A stretch of DNA of 64,000 nt, taken from positions 124,001 through 188,000 of the forward strand of contig JANNES010000018.1 in assembly GCA_031378845.1 (NCBI GenBank), given 5' to 3'. The first letter of the stretch is position 1. The number at the start of each line of letters is the position of its first letter. The notes beneath the pieces are model-generated. The model saw only the letters and a program-made list of their open reading frames with translations. It was not told where the DNA came from and searched no databases. Of the stretch, positions 16,698 through 26,202 are shown piece after piece. Source of the DNA: JAJNPS01 sp031378845 (GTDB lineage Bacteria > Pseudomonadota > Alphaproteobacteria > Rhodobacterales > Rhodobacteraceae). The position numbers were made by a program, and so were the translations under genes.

Positions 16698-19600
16698 ATG
16701 ACGAAGACCTATCTGATAGGTCGCGCCTGCAGGCTGCCGGGCGCCCCTGACGTCGCCGCGTTCCGGTCGCTGCTTCAGGAAGGTCGTTGTGCTGTCACTG
16801 AAATACCGCAGGATCGGTGGCGCCACGATCTGTTCCTCCATCCCAGCCCTGGCGTTACCGGAAAATCCTACACTTTTGCGGCGGGCGTGCTGGATGACAT
16901 CTGGGGTTTCGACCTGTCCGTGTTCAACCTTTCGCCGCGCGAGGCCGTCCAGATGGATCCTCAACAGCGGATGCTGTTGCAGGTGGTTTGGGAGGCGCTT
17001 GAAGATGCCCGTCTCGATCCCAAGTGTCTGAGCGGCGAACGGGTGGGCGTCTATGTGGGCGCGTCCAGCATGGATCACGGCACGATCCTTGGCCGCGACC
17101 CGGCGCTGTCTGACGCCTACATGATGACAGGCAACACGCTGTCGCTTGTGGCCAACCGCATTTCCCACGCATTTGATTGGCGCGGTCCAAGCTTTGTCGT
17201 CGACACCGCCTGTTCGTCGTCCATGGTGGCGCTGGATCTGGCGCGGCAGGCGCTGGAATCCGGCGAGATCGAGATCGCGGTCGTCGCCGGGGCAAGCCTT
17301 CTTCTGAACCCCGTCAGCTTCGTAGGTTTTTCTGCCGCACGGATGCTGTCGCCCACCGGGCGCTGCCGGTCGTTCTCTGATCAGGCCGACGGCTATGTGC
17401 GGGCAGAAGGCGCGGTTGCCGTAGTTTTGCGGCGGGCCGAGGACGCGCCTGCCCAGGCGACCGCGCGGCTCATTGACAGTGATACGAACGCGGATGGGCG
17501 CACGGTGAACGTGGCACTGCCGTCCGAAGAGGGGCAGTTCCAGCTTTTGTCGCGCCTTTACGCCCGCGCTGAGGTCGATCCACAGTTGCTGAGTTTTGTC
17601 GAGGCGCATGGGACCGGCACACTGGTCGGCGATCCGATCGAGGCGCATGCGCTGGGCCGTGCCCTCGCGCGACACCGCACCACGCCGCTGCCGATTGGCT
17701 CGGTCAAATCCAACGTCGGCCATCTCGAACCCGCGTCAGGTCTCGTGGGGTTGCTCAAAACGCTGATCGCCTTTGAAGACAGGCGCCTGCCGGCCTCGCT
17801 TTACGTCGACGCGCTGAACCCAAATATCGACTTTGAAGAGCAAAACCTTGTGGTTGCCCGCGAAGCGGTCGCTTTGCCCGCTGATCAGCCGCTGATCGCC
17901 GGCGTCAGTTCCTTTGGGTTTGGTGGCGTCAACAGCCATTGCATTGTGGAATCGGTGCGCGTCGCCACCCCTTTGCAGCCTGCACCCCCAAAGCAGGTCG
18001 AACGCATCTTTGTCACTTCTGCTTTTTGCAGTGCCGCCTTGCGCGATCTCGCCCGCAGTTACGCCCCTCTGATATCCAGTCCACAGGCGCTTGCGCCCGG
18101 TGCCCTGCTAGATCAGGCGTGGCGTGGAAGAGGCTTGCATCCCAAGCGGCTTGGCGTTTTGGCCACGTCCCCCGTCGTCGCCGAAAACGCGCTCAGGTGT
18201 CATGCTGCCGGAGAACGTCACCCCGCCGTCATTGACGCCGACGCGCACGCTCAGTCACTGCCGCCAGTTTTCGTCTACTCCGGAAATGGTGCGCAATATG
18301 TCGGCATGAGCCGCCTGGCGCTCAGGCATGACGATGTCTACGCGCGGGAGTACGCGCGGATCCACGAGTTGTTCAAAGAGCTTGCCGGCTGGCCGCTGAT
18401 GGACTGGCTTGCTTCCGAGACCCTTGCCAGGGATCTCGACAATTGTACCGTCGCCCAAAGCCTGCTCTTTGCCGATCAAGCCGCACAGACGATCGCCTTG
18501 GAGGCACGCGGCATCTCGCCAGCGGCAGTCATCGGTCACAGCGGTGGCGAGGTTGCCGCGGCCTGGGCCTGCGGTTCCTTGAGTTTGGCGCAGGCCGTCG
18601 ATCTTGTCATCAAGCGAAGCCGGACCGTCGTCAATCTTGCTGGCACAGGCACCATGGCTGCCCTGCAAACCAGTGTCGAAGATGCCACCGCAGTCATCGC
18701 CGAATTCATCGATGAGATGGATGGCGACCGGATCGAGATCGCGGCAGTCAACAGCCCGGCCAGCGTTACAATCGTGGGCCCAAGCGAACACCTCAAGGCA
18801 TTCTCGAAATGGGCGAGACGGCGGCACCGGCATGCCTGCCTTCTGCTTCCGATCAACTACCCCTATCACAGTGGTTTTCTGGACCCCTGCGAAGACGACC
18901 TGAAGCAGGCGTTGAAAAGTCTCGCGCCTGCGAGGGCACTCTTGCCGTTTTTTTCAAGCACTCTGGGCCGCGCGGCACAGGGCTTCGAGCTCAACGCCGA
19001 ATACTGGTGGAAGAACCTTCGCCAGACCGTTCGCTTCGACGCGGCCGTCAAGGCAGCAGATGCCGCAGGTTACCGGGCTTTTTTTGAGATCGGTGCGCAG
19101 CCAATACTGACCAGTTACCTGGCAACAACCCTTGGCGAGCCGGTTCAGCCGGTCGCCATCACCCACAGCTTGTCGAAAAGCGATCCCGAAACAGCAAATC
19201 CCATCGCACGCGCCGCATTGCGTGCGGTGCTTCATGGGATCGAGCCGAACGAAGGGACGGTTTTCGTGCCGCCGGGTGGTTCTACCTTCGATCTGCCAAG
19301 CTATCCTTGGCAAAATACGCGACTGCGCGCCACCGACAGCCAAGAACTCAGGCGGAGCCTTGGAACCGACGACAGGTTTCACCCGTTGCTGGGTGCCCAG
19401 CTTGCAGGCGGCGTCGGGGTCTGGCGGCGTGATCTGGATCATCAAATGCTGCCCTCGCTCGCCGATCATCGTATCGGCATGGCGGTCCTCCTTCCGGCAA
19501 CAGCCTTTGTCGAGATGGCCTTTTCCGCCGCAACCCGTGTCGCCAAAGGTGCGCCCATCGAGATCACGGATCTCGATTTGACCGCTTCGCTTGTCCTTTC

Positions 19601-22600
19601 CACGGAAACCAGAGTGGAGGTGCAGACCCGCGCCGACCCCGACACGCGTCAAATTCGCATCGAGTCGCGGCGGCGCCTCAGCGACGAGCCGTTCCGCGAA
19701 CACATGCGGGCACGATTTACGGTTCTTTCCGCGCTTCCCGAAAGCCCACGGGCAAAGGCACCGGTTCGGCGCGGTGACGCTGCCAAGCACCGGCTTTACC
19801 GGGCCGCCAAGGCCAAAGGACTCGACTACGGCGCGGCCTTTCAGGGTGCTGACCTTGTCCATCGCGATGGTAACGTCATCGAAGTTACTCTGCAAAGGGG
19901 GCTCAGTCTTGGTGCTGGACAAAACATGCAGGGGTTTGATCCGGTCGCAGTTGACTGCCTCCTCCACGGCCTCATAAACGCCCTTGAAGGGTCGGTCTTT
20001 GATCGAAATTCCCTTGGGGTGATCCCGATCCGGATCGCGCGGATCCATATCTTTGCGCCAGCAAGCACCCTTGCCACGGGCCGGATCGAGATCGTCAAGT
20101 GGGGCGTGCAATCGATTCTCGTCAACGTCACGGGGTTTGGCGAAACGGGTGAACCGGCATTGCGCTTTGAGGGTCTTCGCCTGCGCGCCATGCAGCTTGT
20201 GGCACCCATCGAGCCAGAGACCCACATTTTCCACATCGCTGCTCACCCTTGTGTTGGTGCCAAGATCGTGGCCCCTGCCAACATCGAGACGCTTGCCAAT
20301 GCGCTTGCGGCGGCGGTGCCAGCAAGCCTGGACGAAGACGATGCGCTGCTTGTTATCGATGCCGCCACGCATGAAACAATTTGGGCCGCATTCAACGCTG
20401 TCGTTGGGGCAGATCGAAAGTATGACCTGCATCATCCCGATGCCGGTCTTGAAACCAGCCTGCTTGAAATGATCGCGCGGCTTAACCTTGCAACGCCTGT
20501 CCCTCAGTCAGACAGTTGGGTCATAGCTTCTGAATGCGATATCCCGCCGGCCGCGACATTGGCTGCTGCACTTTTGGAGGAACGCCGCGATCTGATCGGA
20601 GACTTGTCGGTCCTTCTGCAACTGCCGAATGCGCTGGCACAGGCTTTGGATCTGCCACGGGGCAAGGTGCCTGGCGCGGAATACTGGTTCGGGCGCGAGC
20701 CCCTTGCAAGCATCCCTGTCGGTCAGGCGGTCGCTGATCGACTGGTCGCAGCGGCGTTTGATCACCTTTGCGAAAGCCTGCCCAACAGTGCTCTCATCCG
20801 GTTGGGGATCATTGGCCCCAGTTTAAGCGCGTTTCAGCGGATGCAGAGCCACCGTCCGGGGATCGAGCAAGTGCGCGTGCGCATCGAGGCCTCGCCGACC
20901 GCTGTGAATGCCGCGAGCTACAAGACACTGGAGCTTGGCGAAGAGACGAATTTCGATGCGCTGGCTTTGGCAGATCCAGCCCGGCTGATGGATCATGACA
21001 TTCGGGACCGCCTGATGCGAAGCCTCAGACCCGGCGGGCGGATCCTGGTCCTTTGCCTGGCACAACGCGCGCTGAACTGCGCCATTCAGGCCTTTGGAAC
21101 TGACATAGCCAAACCTGCAGGCTCGGCCGATATCGCAGCGCGCAGACTCCTGGAACTCGGACTGGTTTTGGACCTGCGCCATCAACTCCCCGATGGGATC
21201 GGTGGCGGCGAGTTGATCATTGCGTCGAAACCGGTACCCAAGGACGTGGCCGCGCCCAAAACACTTCTGGACGCGATCAAACCGCCTGCCAACTGGCTGG
21301 AACTGTGGGAAGCATTGCACGGCCCGTGCCAAAGAACCTCGGGGGCGATCACGCTCATCACTCCCAAAGACGTGGCCGCGCCCTGTCTCGTGTTCGGCGA
21401 GGGTGGCAAATCTGCAGCCCCCCTGACCGGGCGCATTCTTGCACTCAGGGACGCAGTTGTGGCGGCCGCAAATCAGGGGCGTGGGCTGACCGCGATCCTG
21501 CCAAGTGGTGCCTGTTACGCTGGCGGTCCTGTTTCGGATCCAGATCAGTCCGCGCTTTGGGCGGTTATGCGCACGGCGTCAAACGAATACCCGGCGTTGC
21601 AAATGCGCATGATCGACACCGCTGCACTGACTGCCAACAAGCCGTCGGGACTCGTTGAAGTGATGCGCGCGGTTGATGCGCAGGCACCGGGCGAAAGCGA
21701 AATTGTTCTGACCCAAACCGGCGTGCGGGCGCTTCGCGTGGTGCAGGGCCTTGCGCCACCTGCGTTGAATGATCCGGATCTGGCCGACCAGACGGGTCTG
21801 AAACTTGTCGCTCATCTGTCGCCGCGCCTGAATGCCATGCGCTGGAAGCCCTTTGTGCGGCCCGCGCCCGGGCGCGGTGAAGTCGAGATCGAGATCGCGG
21901 CAACCGGTCTGAATTACCGGGATGTGATGTGGGGAATGGGCCTGCTTCCCGAAGAGGCGCTTGAAAACGGCTTTGCCGGTCCGACACTTGGTTTTGAATG
22001 CGCAGGGCGTGTCGCCCGCGTTGGCAAAGGGGTGCGTGATCTGGCGCCGGGTGATCGGGTGCTTGCCTTTGGCCCCGCCTGTTTTGCCAGCCACCTGGTC
22101 GCGGCGCGTGAATGGGTGACACGGCTTCCTGAGGGTCTATCCTTGGACCAGGCGGCGGCGCTGCCCGTCGCCTATTTTACGGCACATTATGCCCTGTGCA
22201 CCTTGGGCGGCTTGCAAGCCGGTGAGACGGTCCTTATTCATGGCGGCGCCGGCGGTGTCGGGCTTGCCGCGATCGCCGTCGCCCAAAAGAACAACGCCCG
22301 GGTCATCGCCACGGCGGGCAGCCCGGTCAAGCAGAATTACCTCCGCCAACTGGGCGTCGATCATGTGATTTTCTCGCGCGATCCGGGCTTTGCGACACAG
22401 GTGCGCGCTCTTGGCGCGGGCAACGGCGTCGATGTCGTTCTGAATTCTTTGGCGGGTCAGGCCATGGAACAAAGTCTGGAACTGCTGCGCCCCTACGGTC
22501 GGTTCCTCGAACTTGGCAAACAGGATTTCTACAGCAACACCAATATCGGACTGCGGTCGCTCAAGGACAACATCAGCTATCACGGGGTCGACGTGGATCA

Positions 22601-24029
22601 TGTCCTTGCCCACCGCCCAGAACTGGCCCGGCGGGTGTTCGGCGAGGTTGTTGCCAGCCTGGCCGACGGCTCCTATCCCGCCTTGCCCTACACCAGATTT
22701 GACGGTCAGAATGTGCTGGATGCCTTTCGCTTCATGCAGCGGTCGGCTCATATCGGAAAGATCATCATCTCCCCACCCGACCGGGCTGCCGTGCGACGGT
22801 CCGCTGTTGTCAAAACGCGCCCCGATACAAGCGCGGTTTTTGTGCCTGATGGGGAAGGGTGGCATATTCTTGCAGGCGGCCTTGGGGGTCTTGGGCTGGA
22901 AACCATGGAATGGCTTGATGTCAATGGTGCCAAACGCATTGCCCTGCTCAGCCGGCGCTCGGAGGCATCCCCCGAGGCTGCGGATCGGATCAAACTGCTG
23001 CGCGCACACGGCGTGGACGTCCGCGTTGTCAATTGCGATATCAGCGACAGGGACCAAGTCGACAGAATGCTTGACGCATTGCGGCGTGTTGCTCCGGTCG
23101 CAACGGTTTTTCACACCGCGATGGTGCTTGACGATCGCATGTTGCCCAATATCGATGCCGATAGCCTAAACCGGACGCTCGCGGCCAAGACCACGGGCCT
23201 TTTGAATCTCGATCAGGCGACCCGGTCAGACAATCTGCAGGCGTTCGTGGCCTACACCTCGCTTGCCATGCTGATCGGCAATCCCGGCCAGGCCGCCTAT
23301 GTCGCGGCGAATGCCTATCAAGAGGCGCTGATGCAGGCTCGCCACGCCGATGGCCTTCCGGCGCTGGCCGTTGGATGGGGCGCGATTGCCGATGCAGGCT
23401 ACATCACGCGCGATGCCGCACTGGGCAAGATGCTGGGAAAGCTGTCTGGCGATGTGCGCTTTACCGCGTCCGCCGCGCTTGAAGCGCTCGGAAAGCTGTT
23501 GGTCACAAAGATGGTGTCGCCGTGCATTGCGGTGACGCCGATGAACTGGGGGCCCTCCGCTAAGGTGCTGGCGATCCTCAAGCGTCCAAGTCACGAAGTC
23601 CTTCGCCGTCTGGGCGAGGCTTTTGCCAGCGCAGAAACTGCCGGGAATTTGCGGGCTGATCTACAGTCCATGCCGTTCGCGAACGCCGTAAAACGGGCAA
23701 TCGCCTTCTTGAAAGCCGAGATCGCAGGCATCCTCAGGATCGACAAGGAAAGCCTGAACGCCACCCGCCCGCTGACCGAATACGGGATGGACTCCCTTAT
23801 GGGGGTCGAACTTGGCCTGGCAGCGCAAAAAGCGCTTGGCGATGACTTGCCGCAACCGGCGCTCTCGGATGGCCTGAGCATCGAGCGCGTCGCCGAACTC
23901 TTCGTGTCACATATCCAAGCCAGAGACTCGCTTGGCGCGGGCGACCCCGGGGGTGCTGGCGAAAATTCAATCTTGATGGCCGCCGGCCTGCCGGGAATTG
24001 ATCTCTCCGAGGCCCGGGCAGCCGAATGA
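16698..24029 (+). CDS. rkpA: RkpA-like iterative type I polyketide/fatty acid synthase (KS-AT-DH-psiMT-ER-KR-ACP)
   Basis: 2443 residues. The KS has Cys172 in DTACSSS, His304 in EAHGTGT and His342 in NVGHLEP. The AT has GHSGGE (Ser615) and His724 in NYPYHSG. The DH has His924 in DHRIGMAVLLP and the second-hotdog Asp1086/His1090. A middle region resembles a C-methyltransferase (MRSLRPGGRILVLCL) but lacks a glycine-rich SAM motif. The ER has GGAGGVG (1849-1855) and the KR has GGLGGLG (2060-2066), Ser2188, Tyr2201 and Asn2205. The ACP carries Ser2366 in GMDSLMG. The set is that of a fully reducing synthase and matches RkpA of the Sinorhizobium rkp-1 capsule region. It overlaps the alpha-oxoamine synthase gene by four bases. 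No thioesterase is present, so the acyl chain must leave by transfer, most simply to that enzyme. The start at 16698 is preferred over a GTG at 16665. Confidence 0.9.
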   Translation: MTKTYLIGRACRLPGAPDVAAFRSLLQEGRCAVTEIPQDRWRHDLFLHPSPGVTGKSYTFAAGVLDDIWGFDLSVFNLSPREAVQMDPQQRMLLQVVWEALEDARLDPKCLSGERVGVYVGASSMDHGTILGRDPALSDAYMMTGNTLSLVANRISHAFDWRGPSFVVDTACSSSMVALDLARQALESGEIEIAVVAGASLLLNPVSFVGFSAARMLSPTGRCRSFSDQADGYVRAEGAVAVVLRRAEDAPAQATARLIDSDTNADGRTVNVALPSEEGQFQLLSRLYARAEVDPQLLSFVEAHGTGTLVGDPIEAHALGRALARHRTTPLPIGSVKSNVGHLEPASGLVGLLKTLIAFEDRRLPASLYVDALNPNIDFEEQNLVVAREAVALPADQPLIAGVSSFGFGGVNSHCIVESVRVATPLQPAPPKQVERIFVTSAFCSAALRDLARSYAPLISSPQALAPGALLDQAWRGRGLHPKRLGVLATSPVVAENALRCHAAGERHPAVIDADAHAQSLPPVFVYSGNGAQYVGMSRLALRHDDVYAREYARIHELFKELAGWPLMDWLASETLARDLDNCTVAQSLLFADQAAQTIALEARGISPAAVIGHSGGEVAAAWACGSLSLAQAVDLVIKRSRTVVNLAGTGTMAALQTSVEDATAVIAEFIDEMDGDRIEIAAVNSPASVTIVGPSEHLKAFSKWARRRHRHACLLLPINYPYHSGFLDPCEDDLKQALKSLAPARALLPFFSSTLGRAAQGFELNAEYWWKNLRQTVRFDAAVKAADAAGYRAFFEIGAQPILTSYLATTLGEPVQPVAITHSLSKSDPETANPIARAALRAVLHGIEPNEGTVFVPPGGSTFDLPSYPWQNTRLRATDSQELRRSLGTDDRFHPLLGAQLAGGVGVWRRDLDHQMLPSLADHRIGMAVLLPATAFVEMAFSAATRVAKGAPIEITDLDLTASLVLSTETRVEVQTRADPDTRQIRIESRRRLSDEPFREHMRARFTVLSALPESPRAKAPVRRGDAAKHRLYRAAKAKGLDYGAAFQGADLVHRDGNVIEVTLQRGLSLGAGQNMQGFDPVAVDCLLHGLINALEGSVFDRNSLGVIPIRIARIHIFAPASTLATGRIEIVKWGVQSILVNVTGFGETGEPALRFEGLRLRAMQLVAPIEPETHIFHIAAHPCVGAKIVAPANIETLANALAAAVPASLDEDDALLVIDAATHETIWAAFNAVVGADRKYDLHHPDAGLETSLLEMIARLNLATPVPQSDSWVIASECDIPPAATLAAALLEERRDLIGDLSVLLQLPNALAQALDLPRGKVPGAEYWFGREPLASIPVGQAVADRLVAAAFDHLCESLPNSALIRLGIIGPSLSAFQRMQSHRPGIEQVRVRIEASPTAVNAASYKTLELGEETNFDALALADPARLMDHDIRDRLMRSLRPGGRILVLCLAQRALNCAIQAFGTDIAKPAGSADIAARRLLELGLVLDLRHQLPDGIGGGELIIASKPVPKDVAAPKTLLDAIKPPANWLELWEALHGPCQRTSGAITLITPKDVAAPCLVFGEGGKSAAPLTGRILALRDAVVAAANQGRGLTAILPSGACYAGGPVSDPDQSALWAVMRTASNEYPALQMRMIDTAALTANKPSGLVEVMRAVDAQAPGESEIVLTQTGVRALRVVQGLAPPALNDPDLADQTGLKLVAHLSPRLNAMRWKPFVRPAPGRGEVEIEIAATGLNYRDVMWGMGLLPEEALENGFAGPTLGFECAGRVARVGKGVRDLAPGDRVLAFGPACFASHLVAAREWVTRLPEGLSLDQAAALPVAYFTAHYALCTLGGLQAGETVLIHGGAGGVGLAAIAVAQKNNARVIATAGSPVKQNYLRQLGVDHVIFSRDPGFATQVRALGAGNGVDVVLNSLAGQAMEQSLELLRPYGRFLELGKQDFYSNTNIGLRSLKDNISYHGVDVDHVLAHRPELARRVFGEVVASLADGSYPALPYTRFDGQNVLDAFRFMQRSAHIGKIIISPPDRAAVRRSAVVKTRPDTSAVFVPDGEGWHILAGGLGGLGLETMEWLDVNGAKRIALLSRRSEASPEAADRIKLLRAHGVDVRVVNCDISDRDQVDRMLDALRRVAPVATVFHTAMVLDDRMLPNIDADSLNRTLAAKTTGLLNLDQATRSDNLQAFVAYTSLAMLIGNPGQAAYVAANAYQEALMQARHADGLPALAVGWGAIADAGYITRDAALGKMLGKLSGDVRFTASAALEALGKLLVTKMVSPCIAVTPMNWGPSAKVLAILKRPSHEVLRRLGEAFASAETAGNLRADLQSMPFANAVKRAIAFLKAEIAGILRIDKESLNATRPLTEYGMDSLMGVELGLAAQKALGDDLPQPALSDGLSIERVAELFVSHIQARDSLGAGDPGGAGENSILMAAGLPGIDLSEARAAE

Positions 24030-25381
24030 CGACCAGCAAACCCACACTGGATGACGACGCGCGGCGACGCGCCGTGCAAGCCGCCCGTGCTGCGCGCCAA
24101 TTTGCCCAGCCTTCAGCCGCGCATCCCCACGCGAACCCGGCGTTCGATAGTTTGCCCGGCCACAAGGAGCGTGCAATGCTGCGTGCCTTTTCGGCCGCAC
24201 ATGGGCTCGCGGACCCGACATTTCGCGAGCTTGAGACGCGCGGCAGTGCCATCGGTCGCATCGATGGCAAAGATGTCGTCAACTTTGGCTCTTACGACTA
24301 CCTTGGCTTCAATGCTGATCCACGACCAGCCGCCGCAGCTATCGCGGCGGTCAGGCTATACGGTGTCTCGGCTTCGGCCAGCCGGCTGACCGCGGGCCAA
24401 AGGCCGATCCATCGCAGCCTCGAGCGAAAGCTGGCGCGCCACTACGGCGTTGACGATGCGCTGAGCTTTGTCTCTGGGCACGGAACGAACGTCTCGGTGA
24501 TCCCAACGCTTGTCGGCAAGAACGATGTCATCATCTATGACAGCCACATCCACAACAGCGCCTCGGTCGGTGCCTCGCTTTCGGGTGCGTCGCTGCGCAG
24601 CTTTGCGCACAATGATCTGTCTGCCCTCGAGATGATCCTAGAAGAAAACACAAGCGGCTACCGCGCGGCGCTGGTGATCGTCGAGGGCCACTATTCGATG
24701 GACGGCGATGTGCCCGACCTGGCGCGCCTCGTGGAACTCAAGCGGAAATACGGCTTCTGGCTGATGGTCGATGAGGCGCACGGCCTTGGATGCATTGGAA
24801 CCACAGGCAAGGGCGTCCGCGAGCTTTACGGCCTTCGCGGCACCGACATTGACATCTGGATGGGGACGCTCAGCAAGACCTTGGGTTCCACCGGCGGCTA
24901 CGTCGCCGGAAGCAACGCGCTTATTGACATCATCAAGTACGAGGCTCCGGGTTCGGTCTACTCGGTTGCCTTGGCCCCTGCGCTTGCCGCCGCCGCAGAT
25001 TGTTCACTCGACTTGCTTGAGGCCGAGCCCGAACGTGTGGCGCGGTTGCAGGATCGCGGGCGCCTCTTTCTTGACTGCGCCCGCATGCATGACCTTGATA
25101 CCGGACACAGTGTCGGCTCTTCCATCGTACCCGTCATGACGGGCAATCCCATCTTGGCGGTGGCTGCCAGTCAGAGCCTTCTTGAGCGCGGCATAAATGC
25201 TTTGCCCATCGGGTTTCCCGGCGTGCCCGTCAACGCTGCGCGATTGCGCTTTTTCCTGACAGCCGAACACAGCGAGGACCAGATCCGCTTCGCGGTTGCT
25301 GAAACCGCCAAGGTCCTCGCGCAGCTCCGCAACAGCCCTGTTGCCGAATTGATGCGCGCAATTGGACCCAAGCTTACATGA
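24026..25381 (+). CDS. rkpG: RkpG-like alpha-oxoamine synthase (PLP-dependent, serine palmitoyltransferase/BioF family)
   Basis: 451 residues with an N-terminal extension of about 75 residues before the AONS core (NFGSYDYLGFNADPR). FVSGHGTNVSVIPTL, MVDEAHGLGCIGTTGKG and GTLSKTLGSTGG (PLP lysine Lys284) are all present. Family enzymes condense an amino acid with an acyl thioester and release CO2; serine palmitoyltransferase, KBL, ALAS and BioF are examples. The four-base overlap with the PKS suggests that the PKS-bound acyl chain is the substrate. RkpG in Sinorhizobium is the named homologue. The amino acid used cannot be read from the sequence. Confidence 0.85.
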   Translation: MTTSKPTLDDDARRRAVQAARAARQFAQPSAAHPHANPAFDSLPGHKERAMLRAFSAAHGLADPTFRELETRGSAIGRIDGKDVVNFGSYDYLGFNADPRPAAAAIAAVRLYGVSASASRLTAGQRPIHRSLERKLARHYGVDDALSFVSGHGTNVSVIPTLVGKNDVIIYDSHIHNSASVGASLSGASLRSFAHNDLSALEMILEENTSGYRAALVIVEGHYSMDGDVPDLARLVELKRKYGFWLMVDEAHGLGCIGTTGKGVRELYGLRGTDIDIWMGTLSKTLGSTGGYVAGSNALIDIIKYEAPGSVYSVALAPALAAAADCSLDLLEAEPERVARLQDRGRLFLDCARMHDLDTGHSVGSSIVPVMTGNPILAVAASQSLLERGINALPIGFPGVPVNAARLRFFLTAEHSEDQIRFAVAETAKVLAQLRNSPVAELMRAIGPKLT

Positions 25382-26202
25382 CCGCGACCAACCACCCGCT
25401 CGCAACGCTCTGGATTGGCGGGGATCTGAACTGGCTGTCGGTGGCGTGCCTGAAATCTGCTGTGCGGACCGGACACAAGGTGCACCTCTATACCTATGGG
25501 AACGTGTCCAACATTCCTCGCGGGGTTGTGCAGCTGGATGCCAATGATGTGGTCCCCGAGACCGATGTCTTTCGGTTCGACGGTATCGCACAGCCAGAGC
25601 TGTTTGGCTCGTACGGGCCATTTTCTGATGTCTTTCGCTGGCGTTTGCTGGGCAAGGGTCTGGGCATTTGGTTTGATACCGACATGTATTTTCTGCGCCA
25701 ACTCGATACGTCGCGTGACATCTTGATGTGCTGGGAAGGGCCGAGAACCCAAGGGCCCAAACAATCGAGGGTCGGCAACGGGTTGCTGAAAGTTCCCGCC
25801 CATTCGGCGCTGGTTCTTGCAATGATGCAGTTGACCATGAAGCCCTATGCGATGCCTCCTTGGGTGGGCGCAGGGTATCGCCACAAGTGCCTGGAAAAAT
25901 TGGCGGGTCGCCCGTTCTTTCCCGGGGCGATCGCCTACGCGACCTATGGGCCGATCGCCGTGGATTACGTTGTCACCAAGAATGGGATGCAAGCCACCGT
26001 GCAGTCGCATGAGCTTTATTGCCCTGTTTCCTTCCGAGAGGTCCATCGCTTTGGCGAACCCGATGCTGAGTTTCGTGCCTCGCTCAGCCAAGACACGCAG
26101 GCAGTCCATATCTGGAACAGCGGCTTCGGCCCGACCTTCGCAAAGGTCCAACCGGTGGGCAGTTTTGCTGCGCGATTGCGCGAGGAAAGCCTCGATGCGT
26201 GA
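25378..26202 (+). CDS. GT32-like glycosyltransferase, copy 1
   Basis: 274 residues with the GT-A sugar-donor motif FDTDMYFL (Asp100-Thr-Asp102), preceded by FSDVFRWRLLGKGLGIW. This is the layout of GT32/DXD transferases (Och1- and alpha-1,4-GalT-like). TLWIGGDLNWLSVACLKSAV at the N terminus and VHIWNSGFGPTF near the C terminus are shared with the next gene. It overlaps the AONS gene by four bases. The last residues (ARLREESLDA) encode an AGGAAAG that serves as ribosome-binding site for the next gene. Confidence 0.78.
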   Translation: MTATNHPLATLWIGGDLNWLSVACLKSAVRTGHKVHLYTYGNVSNIPRGVVQLDANDVVPETDVFRFDGIAQPELFGSYGPFSDVFRWRLLGKGLGIWFDTDMYFLRQLDTSRDILMCWEGPRTQGPKQSRVGNGLLKVPAHSALVLAMMQLTMKPYAMPPWVGAGYRHKCLEKLAGRPFFPGAIAYATYGPIAVDYVVTKNGMQATVQSHELYCPVSFREVHRFGEPDAEFRASLSQDTQAVHIWNSGFGPTFAKVQPVGSFAARLREESLDA

